NCBI GenBank assembly: GCA_035561515.1
Contig: DATMXP010000001.1
Coordinates: 50,672 to 114,671, forward strand
Direction of reading: 5' to 3'
From: Terriglobales bacterium
Lineage (GTDB): Bacteria; Acidobacteriota; Terriglobia; Terriglobales; Acidobacteriaceae
Length of the DNA: 64,000 bases
Made by a program: the position numbers and the translations under genes. Under the pieces are notes generated by a model. It saw only the letters and a program-made list of their open reading frames with translations, had not been told where the DNA came from and did no database searches. Shown one piece after another: positions 7,671-18,317 of the stretch. Numbering within the stretch: the stretch's first letter is position 1; each line of letters opens with the position of its first letter.

Positions 7671-8225
7671 ATGACCCGAGGCCTCGTCCGGTTTCACCAG
7701 TCCGGACAATCTCATTTTCTGACCTTCAGTTGTTATCGCCGCCAGCCAAACTTCTCCAGCCCGAAACTGTACGAACTGTTCCTGATCACGCTCGAAGCCA
7801 TGCGTCAGGAGTTCGACCTGCACGTCTTTGGATACGTCGTCATGCCCGAGCACGTGCACCTTTTGCTCAGCGAGCCGAAGCGGCAGACCCTCGCCGACGC
7901 AATCCACTGGCTCAAGCAGTTATTTGCCAGGCGAGCACAAAGTCTGCGCCTTGTCGTCGAATCCGGCCACTTCTGGCAACGACGTTATTACGACCGCAAC
8001 GTGCGCGCCCCCCGGGAGTTCGAGGCGAAGCTGGTTTACATGCACAACAACCCGGTGAAACGAGGACTGGTGAAGCAAGCGCACCAGTGGACGTGGAGCA
8101 GTTGCCGCCATTACCTGTTTCGGGAAATCGGGCCGGTCGAGATCGAATCGGAATGGACAGCACGTGAGCGGGAGAGGAAAATCACGGGAGGTCCGGAGCG
8201 GGTTTTTCTGAGTCCTACTGATTAA
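7671..8225 (+). CDS. REP-associated tyrosine transposase (RAYT, Y1/TnpA-REP family)
   Basis: A single-strand HUH/Y1 nuclease expected to cut and join REP hairpins. Start ATG 7671 (184 residues, usual size); the longer in-frame extension runs through the inverted repeat and is not credible. Visible features: HFLTFSCYRR near the N-terminus, the metal-binding HUH in VVMPEHVHLLLSEP, WQRRYYDRNV, and the catalytic Tyr in YMHNNPVKRGLV, followed by the family-typical WTWSSCRHY. It looks intact, so it may still be active or have been recruited. No RBS is obvious. Confidence 0.9.
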   Translation: MTRGLVRFHQSGQSHFLTFSCYRRQPNFSSPKLYELFLITLEAMRQEFDLHVFGYVVMPEHVHLLLSEPKRQTLADAIHWLKQLFARRAQSLRLVVESGHFWQRRYYDRNVRAPREFEAKLVYMHNNPVKRGLVKQAHQWTWSSCRHYLFREIGPVEIESEWTARERERKITGGPERVFLSPTD

Positions 8226-8271
8226 CGTGACATGCAGACAATTAAAACCAACCCTCCGGGAGTGAGCTTTC

Positions 8272-8320
8272 GTGGTCTCCCACCTTCACGTCCAAAAACG
8301 GGCTGTGAAGATGGGGCACG
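8272..8320 (-). repeat. Right 49-bp inverted repeat of the RAYT element
   Basis: Mirror of 7556-7604. Its internal hairpin is slightly degraded (CTTCACGTCC facing GGGCTGTGAAG), which suggests the left copy is the more conserved substrate. Confidence 0.9.
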
Positions 8321-8339
8321 AAAACTCTGGAGTTAGATG

Positions 8340-8528
8340 AAACATGGGCCACCAGTCCAAGATGGGAGCATTCCCGGTTTCTATGCTCTTTGCGTCGTTC
8401 TGCCGGAGTCGGAGATAGGTCTCATGGTCTTCGCAAACGAGAACGATCGTTTTACCTCCGGACGGATTTCCCAGATGGTCAACGAGATAACAAGGGGTCT
8501 CGACCCGAGAGCTGTTCCTCTACCGTAA
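8340..8528 (+). pseudogene. C-terminal remnant of a beta-lactamase-related serine hydrolase
   Basis: About 60 codons resemble the end of class C beta-lactamase-like hydrolases (DGSIPGFYALCVVLPESEIG, then LMVFANEND and a closing helix). The catalytic part is absent; the fragment begins at the outer box of the RAYT element. It is probably not expressed. Bases 8226-8271 hold only the inner part of the inverted repeat. Confidence 0.5.
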
Positions 8529-8594
8529 TCCTTGCGAGGAGGGAGGGAGAGCGCAGAGTGCAGGTCTTGCAAGACCTGCTGAATACGAGGTGCT

Positions 8595-9389
8595 ATGGTC
8601 GTTCCAATCTACCAGGTGGATGCTTTCGCCAGTAAGTTGTTCGAAGGTAACCCTGCTGCCGTAGTTTGTCTTAAGGAGTTTCCGAGTGACGCGGTCATGC
8701 AGCAAATCGCTGCGGAAAACAATCTAGCCGAAACAGCCTTTCTTGTTTCCTATCACCACGACTACCGACTCCGCTGGTTTACTCCCAAGGTCGAAGTGCC
8801 ACTTTGCGGACACGCCACATTGGCGAGTGCAGCGGTAGTGATGGAGCGGCTAGAACCCGGACGAAATCATGTCGTTTTCCATACTCGAAGCGGCGAGCTT
8901 AAGGTATCCAGAGCTGACAAAGGATATGTGATGGACTTTCCTGCCCGAGAGTCCGAGTCGGTAATTCCTCCGGAAGGCTTGAGTACCGCTCTGGGTACTG
9001 TCCCCGTTGAGGTGTACTCGAACGTCTTTAACTACATGGTTGTCGTAGACAGTCCGCGCACGGTTCGTGGGTTGACTCCGGACCCATCCCTAATAGCGCA
9101 ACTGGATCGACCTGGAGTAATCGTCACATCACCCGGGGATGGAGAGTACGATTTCATCAGCCGATACTTTGCGCCTGCGAAAGGCATTCCTGAAGATCCC
9201 GTCACGGGTGCAGCCCACTGCATGCTGGTTCCGTACTGGGCTAAGAGGTTAAAGAAGTCCGAATTCAATGCTTATCAGGTCTCACCGCGAGGAGGAAGGG
9301 TTAGGTGCAGAGGGATTGGTGGTCGCGTTGAACTGCAAGGTGAGTGTGCGTTCTATCTCGAAGGATCAATTCACATTCCCAAGCTCTAG
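8595..9389 (+). CDS. PhzF-family isomerase/epimerase
   Basis: A diaminopimelate-epimerase-fold enzyme of 264 residues. Family marks: opening VPIYQVDAFAS, NPAAVVCL, the catalytic Glu in NNLAETAFL, PLCGHATLASA, and EDPVTGAAH in the second half. PhzF itself isomerises a phenazine precursor, but most relatives have unknown substrates, and no other phenazine gene is present. The start ATG has GAGG 7-8 bases upstream. It converges with uvrB. Confidence 0.92.
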   Translation: MVVPIYQVDAFASKLFEGNPAAVVCLKEFPSDAVMQQIAAENNLAETAFLVSYHHDYRLRWFTPKVEVPLCGHATLASAAVVMERLEPGRNHVVFHTRSGELKVSRADKGYVMDFPARESESVIPPEGLSTALGTVPVEVYSNVFNYMVVVDSPRTVRGLTPDPSLIAQLDRPGVIVTSPGDGEYDFISRYFAPAKGIPEDPVTGAAHCMLVPYWAKRLKKSEFNAYQVSPRGGRVRCRGIGGRVELQGECAFYLEGSIHIPKL

Positions 9390-9483
9390 CTTAACGGCTC
9401 ACCTGAGACTTCATGAATGCGGCTGGGACTGTGCACCCGTGTAAATGGATTATCAGATGTCGTACGGCGGTTGTCTAGCCGGC

Positions 9484-11472
<1,989 letters not shown>

Positions 11473-11676
11473 AGGTACCGGTTTCTTAGTCGTTTGTCGT
11501 TGGCCAGACCCTACCTCCGCGAAATCGTTCCGTGGCCTCACAGGAGCGAATTTCGGCGGGTGGGCAAACCTTAATTATATCGCGGAGTTCTGGTGAGGAT
11601 TTTCTACTCGAGCGTCTCCCTCGGTTGGTCGACGAAACAGAATAGTAGGGGGCAGCGCGCGGGTGAAAATATGGGA

Positions 11677-12426
11677 TTAGTTACCGATGATCTTCTTCCA
11701 CTTGGTAACGCGGCCACCGATGAAGGTGATGCGGCATTCACCCCTTGGCTCTTCGAGCGTCCACAGGTCACCAGCAGGATTTAAAGGCGGTTGGAGATCA
11801 GAGGATCGCACAGCGAGCTTGGTTTCGTCCTTCGTCATGCCGACTTTCAAGTTGTCGCAAACCGAGGCTCCGAGGAGCGATTTCGGCTGGAGATTCGCGA
11901 GGTCATCGGAATTGATCTTCGTGTCTTCAGGAAGTCCGGTGCGCCAGTTTTCCAGGCCTTCGGCGCTCAGGGCGCGGACCACCTGACCCCGTGGACACTC
12001 TTCTACACTGAATACATCATTGTCGGAACCCGCGGCGGGTACGGCGGGAATGATCCTCTTGGTTTTACAGCCCGGCAGGTTATCAAGCACCCATTTCTCC
12101 GTTCCTTCTGGGAGTTCGTCTCCCTCGATCACTTTCAAATGAGCAGATGCGCTAGCGCCTGGAATATGGGCGGATATCTCGTAATCGCCCGCACGCATAT
12201 ATGTCACCATGACGTCGGCACCGGAGCCTTCCATTTGTTGAAAAGGCGTATCCCAACGGACGGAGTTGTCGGGAACGCCGCGGGCATCAACAGCGCGGAA
12301 CATCTTGGTTTGGCCTACCACGACAGTTGCACGGCTGGGTGTGATGGCGAGACGCGGAGTTTCCTGCGCGAAGAGTGTGGAGCCCAGGAGAACGAGCAGA
12401 GACATTACGAGTAAGTTGCGCTTCAT
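11677..12426 (-). CDS. Exported protein of unknown function with an Ig-like N-terminal domain
   Basis: Start ATG 12426: signal peptide MKRNLLVMSLLVLLGSTLFA cut before QETP. Residues about 25-105 look like a bacterial Ig-like/Big domain (ITPSRATVVVGQTKMFRAVD, YMRAGDYEISA). The C-terminal half has four scattered cysteines (PGCKTK, VEECPRG, ASVCDNL, GECRITF), perhaps forming disulfides, and ends with FIGGRVTKWKKIIGN, a pattern seen in SmpA/BamE-like small domains. No specific function recognised. Monocistronic by spacing. Confidence 0.75.
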   Translation of the reverse strand: MKRNLLVMSLLVLLGSTLFAQETPRLAITPSRATVVVGQTKMFRAVDARGVPDNSVRWDTPFQQMEGSGADVMVTYMRAGDYEISAHIPGASASAHLKVIEGDELPEGTEKWVLDNLPGCKTKRIIPAVPAAGSDNDVFSVEECPRGQVVRALSAEGLENWRTGLPEDTKINSDDLANLQPKSLLGASVCDNLKVGMTKDETKLAVRSSDLQPPLNPAGDLWTLEEPRGECRITFIGGRVTKWKKIIGN

Positions 12427-12515
12427 ATTCGCTTGCGAGAGAGGATAGGCGGGCACTCGCGCTTGTGTCTGTGACGCGAACCACAATATTAACGGATGAG
12501 TGAGTATCGAAGGTG

Positions 12516-13121
12516 TTAGTGCTTGGTGTATCCGGTGAGTCCGGCGGCGTGGGCGCGTCTATCGAGGCGGGTGAGGCGCTTTTCCTGTAACGGCGTGATC
12601 AAGGGCGTGTGCTTTACATGGCACAGGTGTTCGGCGATGAACCAGACGGGCTGGTCGGTGGTCATCCAGTTGAGGCGGTCGAAGCGTGAAAGATCGACCG
12701 GGCGTGAGAAGGCGCGCAGTGTGCGTTCGCCGAGGAGGTTGTAGTAGTTGTCGAAATAGCTCATCGCGAGTTCGCGGAGGGATCGGTAGACGGGTTCGCG
12801 GAAACGGAGTCCGGCGAAATTGGATTTCGCGATCGAACCCCAGTGGCCGTCGTACTGGTAGATGGCGAGCACGTGGTCGGTGTCGCGGACGGCCTCCAAA
12901 TCCCAGAGCAGTGGCTTGAATCCGTTGACGCGAAGTGCGGCGGCGGCAAAGACGGCGCCTTCCAGGCAGTGAGCCGTTTCTTCACGAAGCACCCGCCGAG
13001 GCGACCATGCGGTGTTCGCGTGATGGTAGGGAAGGTCTTCGAGAAAGCGCTGAACGAGGTGCGGCGATTTGAGTGCGCGCAGACGGCGCAGTTCCGCCGG
13101 AGTCAGCCCGAAAGTGTTCAT
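12516..13121 (-). CDS. Conserved hypothetical protein, transglutaminase-like triad candidate
   Basis: A 201-residue soluble protein. ETAHCLEGAVFAAAALRVNG with a Cys at a helix start, DHVLAIYQYDGHWGSIAKSN with a His, and a nearby Asn/Asp resemble the Cys-His-Asp layout of transglutaminase-core proteins, but I do not recognise the exact family. No signal peptide. It stands alone on the minus strand with a weak RBS. Confidence 0.65.
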   Translation of the reverse strand: MNTFGLTPAELRRLRALKSPHLVQRFLEDLPYHHANTAWSPRRVLREETAHCLEGAVFAAAALRVNGFKPLLWDLEAVRDTDHVLAIYQYDGHWGSIAKSNFAGLRFREPVYRSLRELAMSYFDNYYNLLGERTLRAFSRPVDLSRFDRLNWMTTDQPVWFIAEHLCHVKHTPLITPLQEKRLTRLDRRAHAAGLTGYTKH

Positions 13122-13166
13122 CGTTGTTTGGCCACCAACATATCAAACCACCAGCGCTGGCTGGAA

Positions 13167-14255
13167 CTACTTCAAGTTGACGCGGAAAAACTGGAGCGCC
13201 AGGTCGGCTGTCTGCTGGTGGACACTGTCGCGATTGACACCAGGCGGATCGACGCAGAGACCGGGCTCTGCTTTCCTGCCGGAGTCAGTGCAGGTGCCGA
13301 GATAGGTGTAGTGCACGGCTTTCGGTATGAGCTTCAGCTTGGCTCCGGGAATTGCTTTGGCGAAAACTTCAGCGTTGCTCGTAACAGGGACGATCGGATC
13401 GGCTGCTCCAGAAACAATCTGCACCGGTATGGAGATCTTGTGGAGGCTCTCCGGTTTGAACGCGACTGCCAGCGCAGGGGCGATGGCGAACACCGCGCGA
13501 ATTCTATGATCGCGGAAAGATGCGCTGCCGCTCTCAAAAGAACGCTTGAAGACGGGATCGGTTTCGAGGAGCTTTTCAGCCTTTGGTTTTAAGTTGGGGA
13601 ACTCAGGAGGATCAACACACATCGCGTTGTCGTTGGTGGTTTCGCAGAGCTTGAGAAAACGGTCTGGATCCGTAATGCCGCCAGCGATCTCGATCATCGT
13701 GTAGCCGCCGAGAGAGAAACCGGCAGCGCCGATCCGGTTCGCGTCGATGCGGGACGCGAACTGCTGGTCCTTCAGCACCAGGTCGAGGACGGAGCTCAAG
13801 TCGCGAGCGCGCTCCCACCAGAGAGTGAATCCCTCGACGGTGTACCCGGTGATGCCATTGTTTCCCGGGTGATTCACGCCAACGACGATATAGCCGTGTT
13901 TTGCAAGTCGGGCGCCGAGCCAGGCCATCATGCCGGAAGTGCCTCCGGTGCCGTGGGAGACGAGAATCAACGGAAATTTAGACGGCGCGGATGCAAGTGG
14001 GGCATCAGGCGCGGCGTTTGGAGCACTCGCCATGGGATTTGAGGGGTCGCCAATCCAGCGGGCGACCTCGTTCGCCGAGGCAGGTGCCGGATACCAGATG
14101 GTCGTAAGAATGACCTTGGCTTTCGCGCCGCGCCAGTTGTAGTCGCCAGGCGGGACGAACTGTCGATCGGTTACGCCCACCTTGAATTGTTGCGCGAAAG
14201 AAGAACCGACAATGAAGAGAAGACACGCGAGAGCTGCGAAGAATCGTTTGCGCAT
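13167..14255 (-). CDS. Exported alpha/beta hydrolase (dienelactone hydrolase / PAF-acetylhydrolase-like)
   Basis: Signal peptide in residues 1-21 (MRKRFFAALACLLFIVGSSF, cut after FA). Oxyanion region LVSHGTGGTSG, nucleophile elbow GFSLGG, acid region IVSGAADPIVP and a candidate catalytic His in KAVHYTYLG. The insert with MCVDPPEF and GLCVDPPGV is typical of the predicted secreted dienelactone hydrolase-like group. 362 residues. It begins 4 bases after the phosphatase-like gene, so the two are probably co-transcribed. Substrate unknown. Confidence 0.85.
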   Translation of the reverse strand: MRKRFFAALACLLFIVGSSFAQQFKVGVTDRQFVPPGDYNWRGAKAKVILTTIWYPAPASANEVARWIGDPSNPMASAPNAAPDAPLASAPSKFPLILVSHGTGGTSGMMAWLGARLAKHGYIVVGVNHPGNNGITGYTVEGFTLWWERARDLSSVLDLVLKDQQFASRIDANRIGAAGFSLGGYTMIEIAGGITDPDRFLKLCETTNDNAMCVDPPEFPNLKPKAEKLLETDPVFKRSFESGSASFRDHRIRAVFAIAPALAVAFKPESLHKISIPVQIVSGAADPIVPVTSNAEVFAKAIPGAKLKLIPKAVHYTYLGTCTDSGRKAEPGLCVDPPGVNRDSVHQQTADLALQFFRVNLK

Positions 14256-14259
14256 ATGG

Positions 14260-14973
14260 TTACTCCGTCCAGCGGCGTTCGCCGATTTGTGTGAAGTATT
14301 CGCCGAGTTCGTCGGGTCGGTCCATGAGGACGTCGGGTGGGACCTGAGCGAGCGAATCGGGTGAGAGGCCGTAGGTGAGTCCGACGCTGTACATGCCGGA
14401 GTTCTGGGCAGTGAGGACGTCGTTGGCGGAGTCGCCGATCATGACGGCCTGCTCGGGCTTGACGCCGGTTTCATCGAGAAGGGCGAGAGCGCCTTGCGGG
14501 TCAGGCTTTTTGGTGGGAAAGCTGTTTCCGCCGTAGACCTGGAAAAAGAACTCGCCGAGGCCGAGTTCCTGCACGATCGCCTTGGAAGGAATGACCGGCT
14601 TGTTGCTGAGGACCGCCATCTTGATGTCGCCATTGTGAGCGGCGCGGATGTCCTTCAGTGAGTCCAGAATGCCTGCATAGACATAGGTGTTATCGAGCTT
14701 ATGTTCACGGTAGTAGGCGAGGAAGTAGGCAAGCGCTTCATCGACGAATTTCTGGTCGTCGGGGTCGCCGAGAGAGCGACGGACGAGCATCGGGGCGCCG
14801 TCGCCGATGTAGGTAGCGATAAGGTCGCAGGGGAGTTCCGGACGGTGGAATTGGCGCAGCATGGCGTTGACGGAATTGGTGAGGTCCTGACGCGAGTCAA
14901 CGAGGGTGCCATCCAAATCAAATATAAGGAGCCGTATCTCGTCGGCGGGTATGGGCCGGTTGATCTTTATCAT
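14260..14973 (-). CDS. HAD-superfamily phosphatase, phosphoglycolate phosphatase-like
   Basis: Likely hydrolyses 2-phosphoglycolate or another small phosphoester. Start chosen at ATG 14973; the TTG at 14982 adds three residues only. HAD motif I IFDLDGTLVDS, motif II AVLSNKP, motif III Lys in TKKPDP, motif IV MIGDSANDV, with a C1-type helical cap between. 237 residues, the usual length for Gph. 2-Phosphoglycolate also arises from repair of DNA strand ends. Confidence 0.88.
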   Translation of the reverse strand: MIKINRPIPADEIRLLIFDLDGTLVDSRQDLTNSVNAMLRQFHRPELPCDLIATYIGDGAPMLVRRSLGDPDDQKFVDEALAYFLAYYREHKLDNTYVYAGILDSLKDIRAAHNGDIKMAVLSNKPVIPSKAIVQELGLGEFFFQVYGGNSFPTKKPDPQGALALLDETGVKPEQAVMIGDSANDVLTAQNSGMYSVGLTYGLSPDSLAQVPPDVLMDRPDELGEYFTQIGERRWTE

Positions 14974-15120
14974 TCGGGACAATTCTAACTGGCAAGGGCG
15001 GGTACCGAAATCCGGTGATGCTGGTCACGTTAGGTTGTGCGGAAACGGGGTTAGGGCATTTACAATGTCTTGTTCGCTTTCAAAGAACCCCAGCCGCATC
15101 AAAATATATAGAGGAAACGG

Positions 15121-17319
15121 ATGGCACTAACGAAAACTGAGCCAAAGCCTGCGAAGACAGCGCGCCCGGCGAAGACCTACGAAGGACTGACGTCAGAGCA
15201 ACTGGTCCAGATGTACCGGACCATGTACCTGTCGCGGAAGATCGACGATCGGGAGATCCTGCTCAAAAGGCAGCAGAAGATCTTTTTCCAGATTTCGGGT
15301 GCCGGGCACGAGGCGCTGCTGGTGGCCGCCGGCATGGTCCTGAAGCCCCACTACGACTGGTTTTACCCCTACTATCGCGATCGCGCGCTGTGTCTGAAGC
15401 TGGGTATGACCCCGCTGGAGATGTTGCTGGAGGCGGTGGGCGCGGCGGACGACCCGAATTCCGGCGGGCGGCAGATGCCGTCACACTGGGGGCACAAGGG
15501 GCTCAACATCGTGACGCAGTCGTCGCCGACGGGGACGCAGTTCCTGCAAGCGGTGGGATGCGCAGAAGCTGGAAGGTATTTCAACCGGCATCCTGAAGCG
15601 GCCACGAAGGCCGAAGGTGATTACCGCCAGTTCAAGGATGTGCAGTTCCACGGCGACGAGGTCGTTTACGTTTCGACGGGAGATGGCGCGACGAGCGAAG
15701 GCGAGTTCTGGGAGGCGATGAATACCGCCTCGAACCGCAAATTGCCATTGTTGTTCCTGTGCGAAGACAACGAGTACGCGATCTCGGTGCCAGTGGAAGT
15801 GCAGACGGCGGGCGGAAATATCTCGAAGCTGGTCAGAAATTTCCCGAACTTCTACTTTGACGAAGTGGATGGATGCGATCCGATTGCGAGCTACACGGCG
15901 CTGAGGAAAGCCGTGGATTACGTTCGCAGCGGCAAAGGACCGGCGTTTGTTCATGGACACGTAATTCGTCCGTACTCGCATTCGCTGTCGGATGATGAGA
16001 AGTTGTACAGGCCTGAAGCGGAACGCAAAAGCGAAGTGCAGAAGGATCCGATCACACGGTTCCAGCTGTTCCTGGTTCGCGAAGGCATTCTCGACGAGGA
16101 AGAGATCAGCCGGCTTGAAAAGGAAGTGGATGAAGAAGTGCAGGCGGCGAGCGATGCGGCATTGAAGGCCGCGTTTCCGGCGCTCGATTCCTACAAGGAG
16201 TTCGTGTATTCGCCTGACGTAGATCCAACTTCGCCGGCATTCGATACACATCCGAATTTCGATTCGCCTGAACCGGGCAAGACGGCAGGCGAAAAGACGA
16301 TGGCCGACCTGATCAACGCGTGCCTACGCGACGAGATGAAGCGCGATGAACGCATCGTGATGTTCGGCGAAGACGTGGCGGATTGCTCGCGCGAGGAGTA
16401 CCTGGCCGCGAAGACCGTGAAAGGCAAGGGCGGCGTTTTCAAACTGACCGGCGGTCTGCAGTGCGACTTCGGAAGCGACCGCGTATTCAACTCGCCGCTG
16501 GCGGAAGCGAACATCGTCGGACGCGCGATCGGCATGGGCACGCGTGGTCTGAAGCCGGTGGTGGAGATCCAGTTCTTCGATTACATCTGGCCCGCTATGC
16601 ACCAGATGCGCAATGAGATGGCGCTCATCCGGTGGCGCTCGAACAATGCGTTCTCCTGTCCGATGGTGATTCGCGTGGCGATCGGCGGATATCTGACCGG
16701 CGGCGCGGTGTATCACTCGCAGTGCGGGGAGAGCATCTTCACACATATTCCGGGAATTCGGGTGATGTTCCCATCGAACGCGCTCGACGCGAACGGACTG
16801 TTGCGCACCGCGATTCGCTGCGATGACCCGGTGCTCTTCCTCGAGCACAAGCGGTTGTATCGCGAGACGTTCGGGCGTGCGCCGTATCCGGGGTCGGATT
16901 ACATGATCCCGTTTGGAAAGGCGAAGGTCGTGCAGCACGGCAACGACCTCACTGTCGTGACTTACGGTGCAACGGTTCCGCGTACCCTCCAGGCGGCGCA
17001 AAGACTGGAACGCGAACAGGGGATCAAAGTGGAAGTGATCGATCTTCGGTCACTGAATCCATTTGACTGGGACACGGTTGCGGCGTCGGTATCGAAGACG
17101 AACCGCGTGCTCGTGGCGCACGAGGACATGCTGAGTTGGGGATATGGCGCGGAGATCGCCGCGCGCATCGCCGACCAGTTGTTCGACGAGCTGGATGCTC
17201 CGGTGAAGCGGGTCGCGGCGAAGGACACGTTTGTGGCGTATCAGCCGGTGCTGGAGGATGTGATCCTGCCGCAACCAGACGACCTGTACAAGGGCATGCT
17301 GGAGTTGGCTCGCTACTAA
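15121..17319 (+). CDS. Fused E1 alpha-beta of a branched-chain 2-oxoacid dehydrogenase
   Basis: Thiamine-diphosphate-dependent decarboxylase subunit of a 2-oxoacid dehydrogenase complex. Residues about 20-350 are the E1-alpha part ([20 protein letters not shown]-binding [18 protein letters not shown] to NEYAISVPV). Residues about 395-732 are the E1-beta part ([61 protein letters not shown]). Such fusions are common in Acidobacteria and Bacteroidetes, where 2-oxoisovalerate is the likely substrate; pyruvate cannot be excluded. No E2 or E3 gene is adjacent. Confidence 0.93.
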   Translation: MALTKTEPKPAKTARPAKTYEGLTSEQLVQMYRTMYLSRKIDDREILLKRQQKIFFQISGAGHEALLVAAGMVLKPHYDWFYPYYRDRALCLKLGMTPLEMLLEAVGAADDPNSGGRQMPSHWGHKGLNIVTQSSPTGTQFLQAVGCAEAGRYFNRHPEAATKAEGDYRQFKDVQFHGDEVVYVSTGDGATSEGEFWEAMNTASNRKLPLLFLCEDNEYAISVPVEVQTAGGNISKLVRNFPNFYFDEVDGCDPIASYTALRKAVDYVRSGKGPAFVHGHVIRPYSHSLSDDEKLYRPEAERKSEVQKDPITRFQLFLVREGILDEEEISRLEKEVDEEVQAASDAALKAAFPALDSYKEFVYSPDVDPTSPAFDTHPNFDSPEPGKTAGEKTMADLINACLRDEMKRDERIVMFGEDVADCSREEYLAAKTVKGKGGVFKLTGGLQCDFGSDRVFNSPLAEANIVGRAIGMGTRGLKPVVEIQFFDYIWPAMHQMRNEMALIRWRSNNAFSCPMVIRVAIGGYLTGGAVYHSQCGESIFTHIPGIRVMFPSNALDANGLLRTAIRCDDPVLFLEHKRLYRETFGRAPYPGSDYMIPFGKAKVVQHGNDLTVVTYGATVPRTLQAAQRLEREQGIKVEVIDLRSLNPFDWDTVAASVSKTNRVLVAHEDMLSWGYGAEIAARIADQLFDELDAPVKRVAAKDTFVAYQPVLEDVILPQPDDLYKGMLELARY

Positions 17320-17328
17320 CCTCATCCG

Positions 17329-17367
17329 CCGCAGGCAGGGAATACCTGTCTGCGGCATTCTTCTTTT
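17329..17367 (+). terminator. Intrinsic terminator
   Basis: Stem CCGCAGGCAGG with CCTGTCTGCGG (one mismatch), 5-base loop, then CATTCTTCTTTTA. It directly follows the E1 gene and overlaps the region before the DUF2071 start, so the latter may have its own promoter or depend on readthrough. Confidence 0.75.
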
Positions 17368-18117
17368 ATGACGGCTGACGAGATCCTCGCAGTGCGATCT
17401 CACCGGACATACCCGTTGCCGCAAAAGCCTTGGGTGATGCGGCAAGAGTGGCACGACTTGCTGTTCGCGCATTGGGAAGTGCCCATCGAAACCATTCGTG
17501 CGCTGGTTCCACCGCAGCTTGAGCTGGATCTTTGGGACGGCCGGGCCTACCTCGCGGTGGTTCCCTTTGTGGTGCGCAACCTGCGGCCTCGGGGCGTTCC
17601 GAGCCTGCCGGTCATCTCGCATTTCGCGGAGAACAACGTTCGGACCTATGTGACTTGTCGCGGCATCCCCGGCGTATGGTTCTTCAGCCTCGATGCGGCG
17701 AATCTGTCGGCGGTGCTGGGGGCACGATTCGCATATACGCTCCCATACTTCCGTGCGCGCTTTGCCTTCGCGACGGCCGGCAACACGGTCCGGTACAGTT
17801 CGCGCCGGTTGCAGCGTCCGAAGCCGGCGGAGTTCCGGGGAGAGTATCGACCGGTTTCCGAGGTGTTGGAATGGCGGCCACCCGACCAGGCGCTCGAGCG
17901 GTTTCTTACGGAACGCTACTGTCTGTATGCAATCGCGGCAGGGCACGTGTACCGTACTCAGATCCATCATGTGCCCTGGCCGCTGCAGAATGCCGAAGCA
18001 CGGATCGAGCTGAACACGATGACGGCACCGCTGGGGGTTCGACTCGAAAATCAGCCGCTGTTGCACTTTTCCAAGTTCCAGGATGTGCTGGTCTGGCTAC
18101 CGGAGAGAGTAAGTTGA
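17368..18117 (+). CDS. DUF2071 (YqjF-like) protein
   Basis: A 249-residue protein with the DUF2071 pattern: WHDLLFAHWEVPIETIRALV, LVPPQLELDLWDGRAYLAVV, NVRTYVTCRGIPGVWFFSLD, and YCLYAIAAGHVYRTQIHHVP near the end. The family is related in fold to acetoacetate decarboxylase, and its function is unknown. The start ATG at 17368 lies on the trailing edge of the upstream terminator and has no strong RBS. Confidence 0.85.
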   Translation: MTADEILAVRSHRTYPLPQKPWVMRQEWHDLLFAHWEVPIETIRALVPPQLELDLWDGRAYLAVVPFVVRNLRPRGVPSLPVISHFAENNVRTYVTCRGIPGVWFFSLDAANLSAVLGARFAYTLPYFRARFAFATAGNTVRYSSRRLQRPKPAEFRGEYRPVSEVLEWRPPDQALERFLTERYCLYAIAAGHVYRTQIHHVPWPLQNAEARIELNTMTAPLGVRLENQPLLHFSKFQDVLVWLPERVS

Positions 18118-18218
18118 TGTTACGGAATGTCCTTTAGTACTAGACATCCGTGTTACTTGCGGAACCCGGGTTGCCTCCAGGGTAAGAAAAAATCCTGTAA
18201 AAATGCGGCTTCGGCGCA

Positions 18219-18247
18219 TTGACACGCCGTGGTTCCTGGTCTACTCT
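18219..18247 (+). promoter_or_regulatory. Sigma-70-type promoter for the EXORDIUM-like gene
   Basis: TTGACA at 18219-18224, exactly 17 bases, then TACTCT at 18242-18247. The predicted transcript start near 18254 leaves a leader of about 64 bases with a hairpin (TCTCGCC/GGCGAGA, 18269-18289) before GGAGG at 18304. Confidence 0.55.
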
Positions 18248-18317
18248 CCATCACCAACTACATGCCTTTCTCGCCGTGGGGTGGCGAGAGTAGTAGATCC
18301 ATTGGAGGGTTCCACAA

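Larger units (their letters stand above)
7520..8355 (+). mobile_element. RAYT element with 49-bp inverted repeats and outer conserved boxes
   Basis: It consists of a REP-associated tyrosine transposase gene between near-perfect inverted repeats (7556-7604 and 8272-8320, about 44 of 49 identical). Weaker similarity runs inward to about 7627 and 8248. Outside each repeat, 23-24 bases away, lies the same box GGGCCACCAG in inverted orientation (within 7520-7531 and 8344-8355). Between box and repeat sits a small palindrome on each side (GTAACagaccaGTTAC left, AACTCtgGAGTT right): different sequence, same shape. This matches the known layout of RAYT genes flanked by inverted REP hairpins. Confidence 0.8.
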
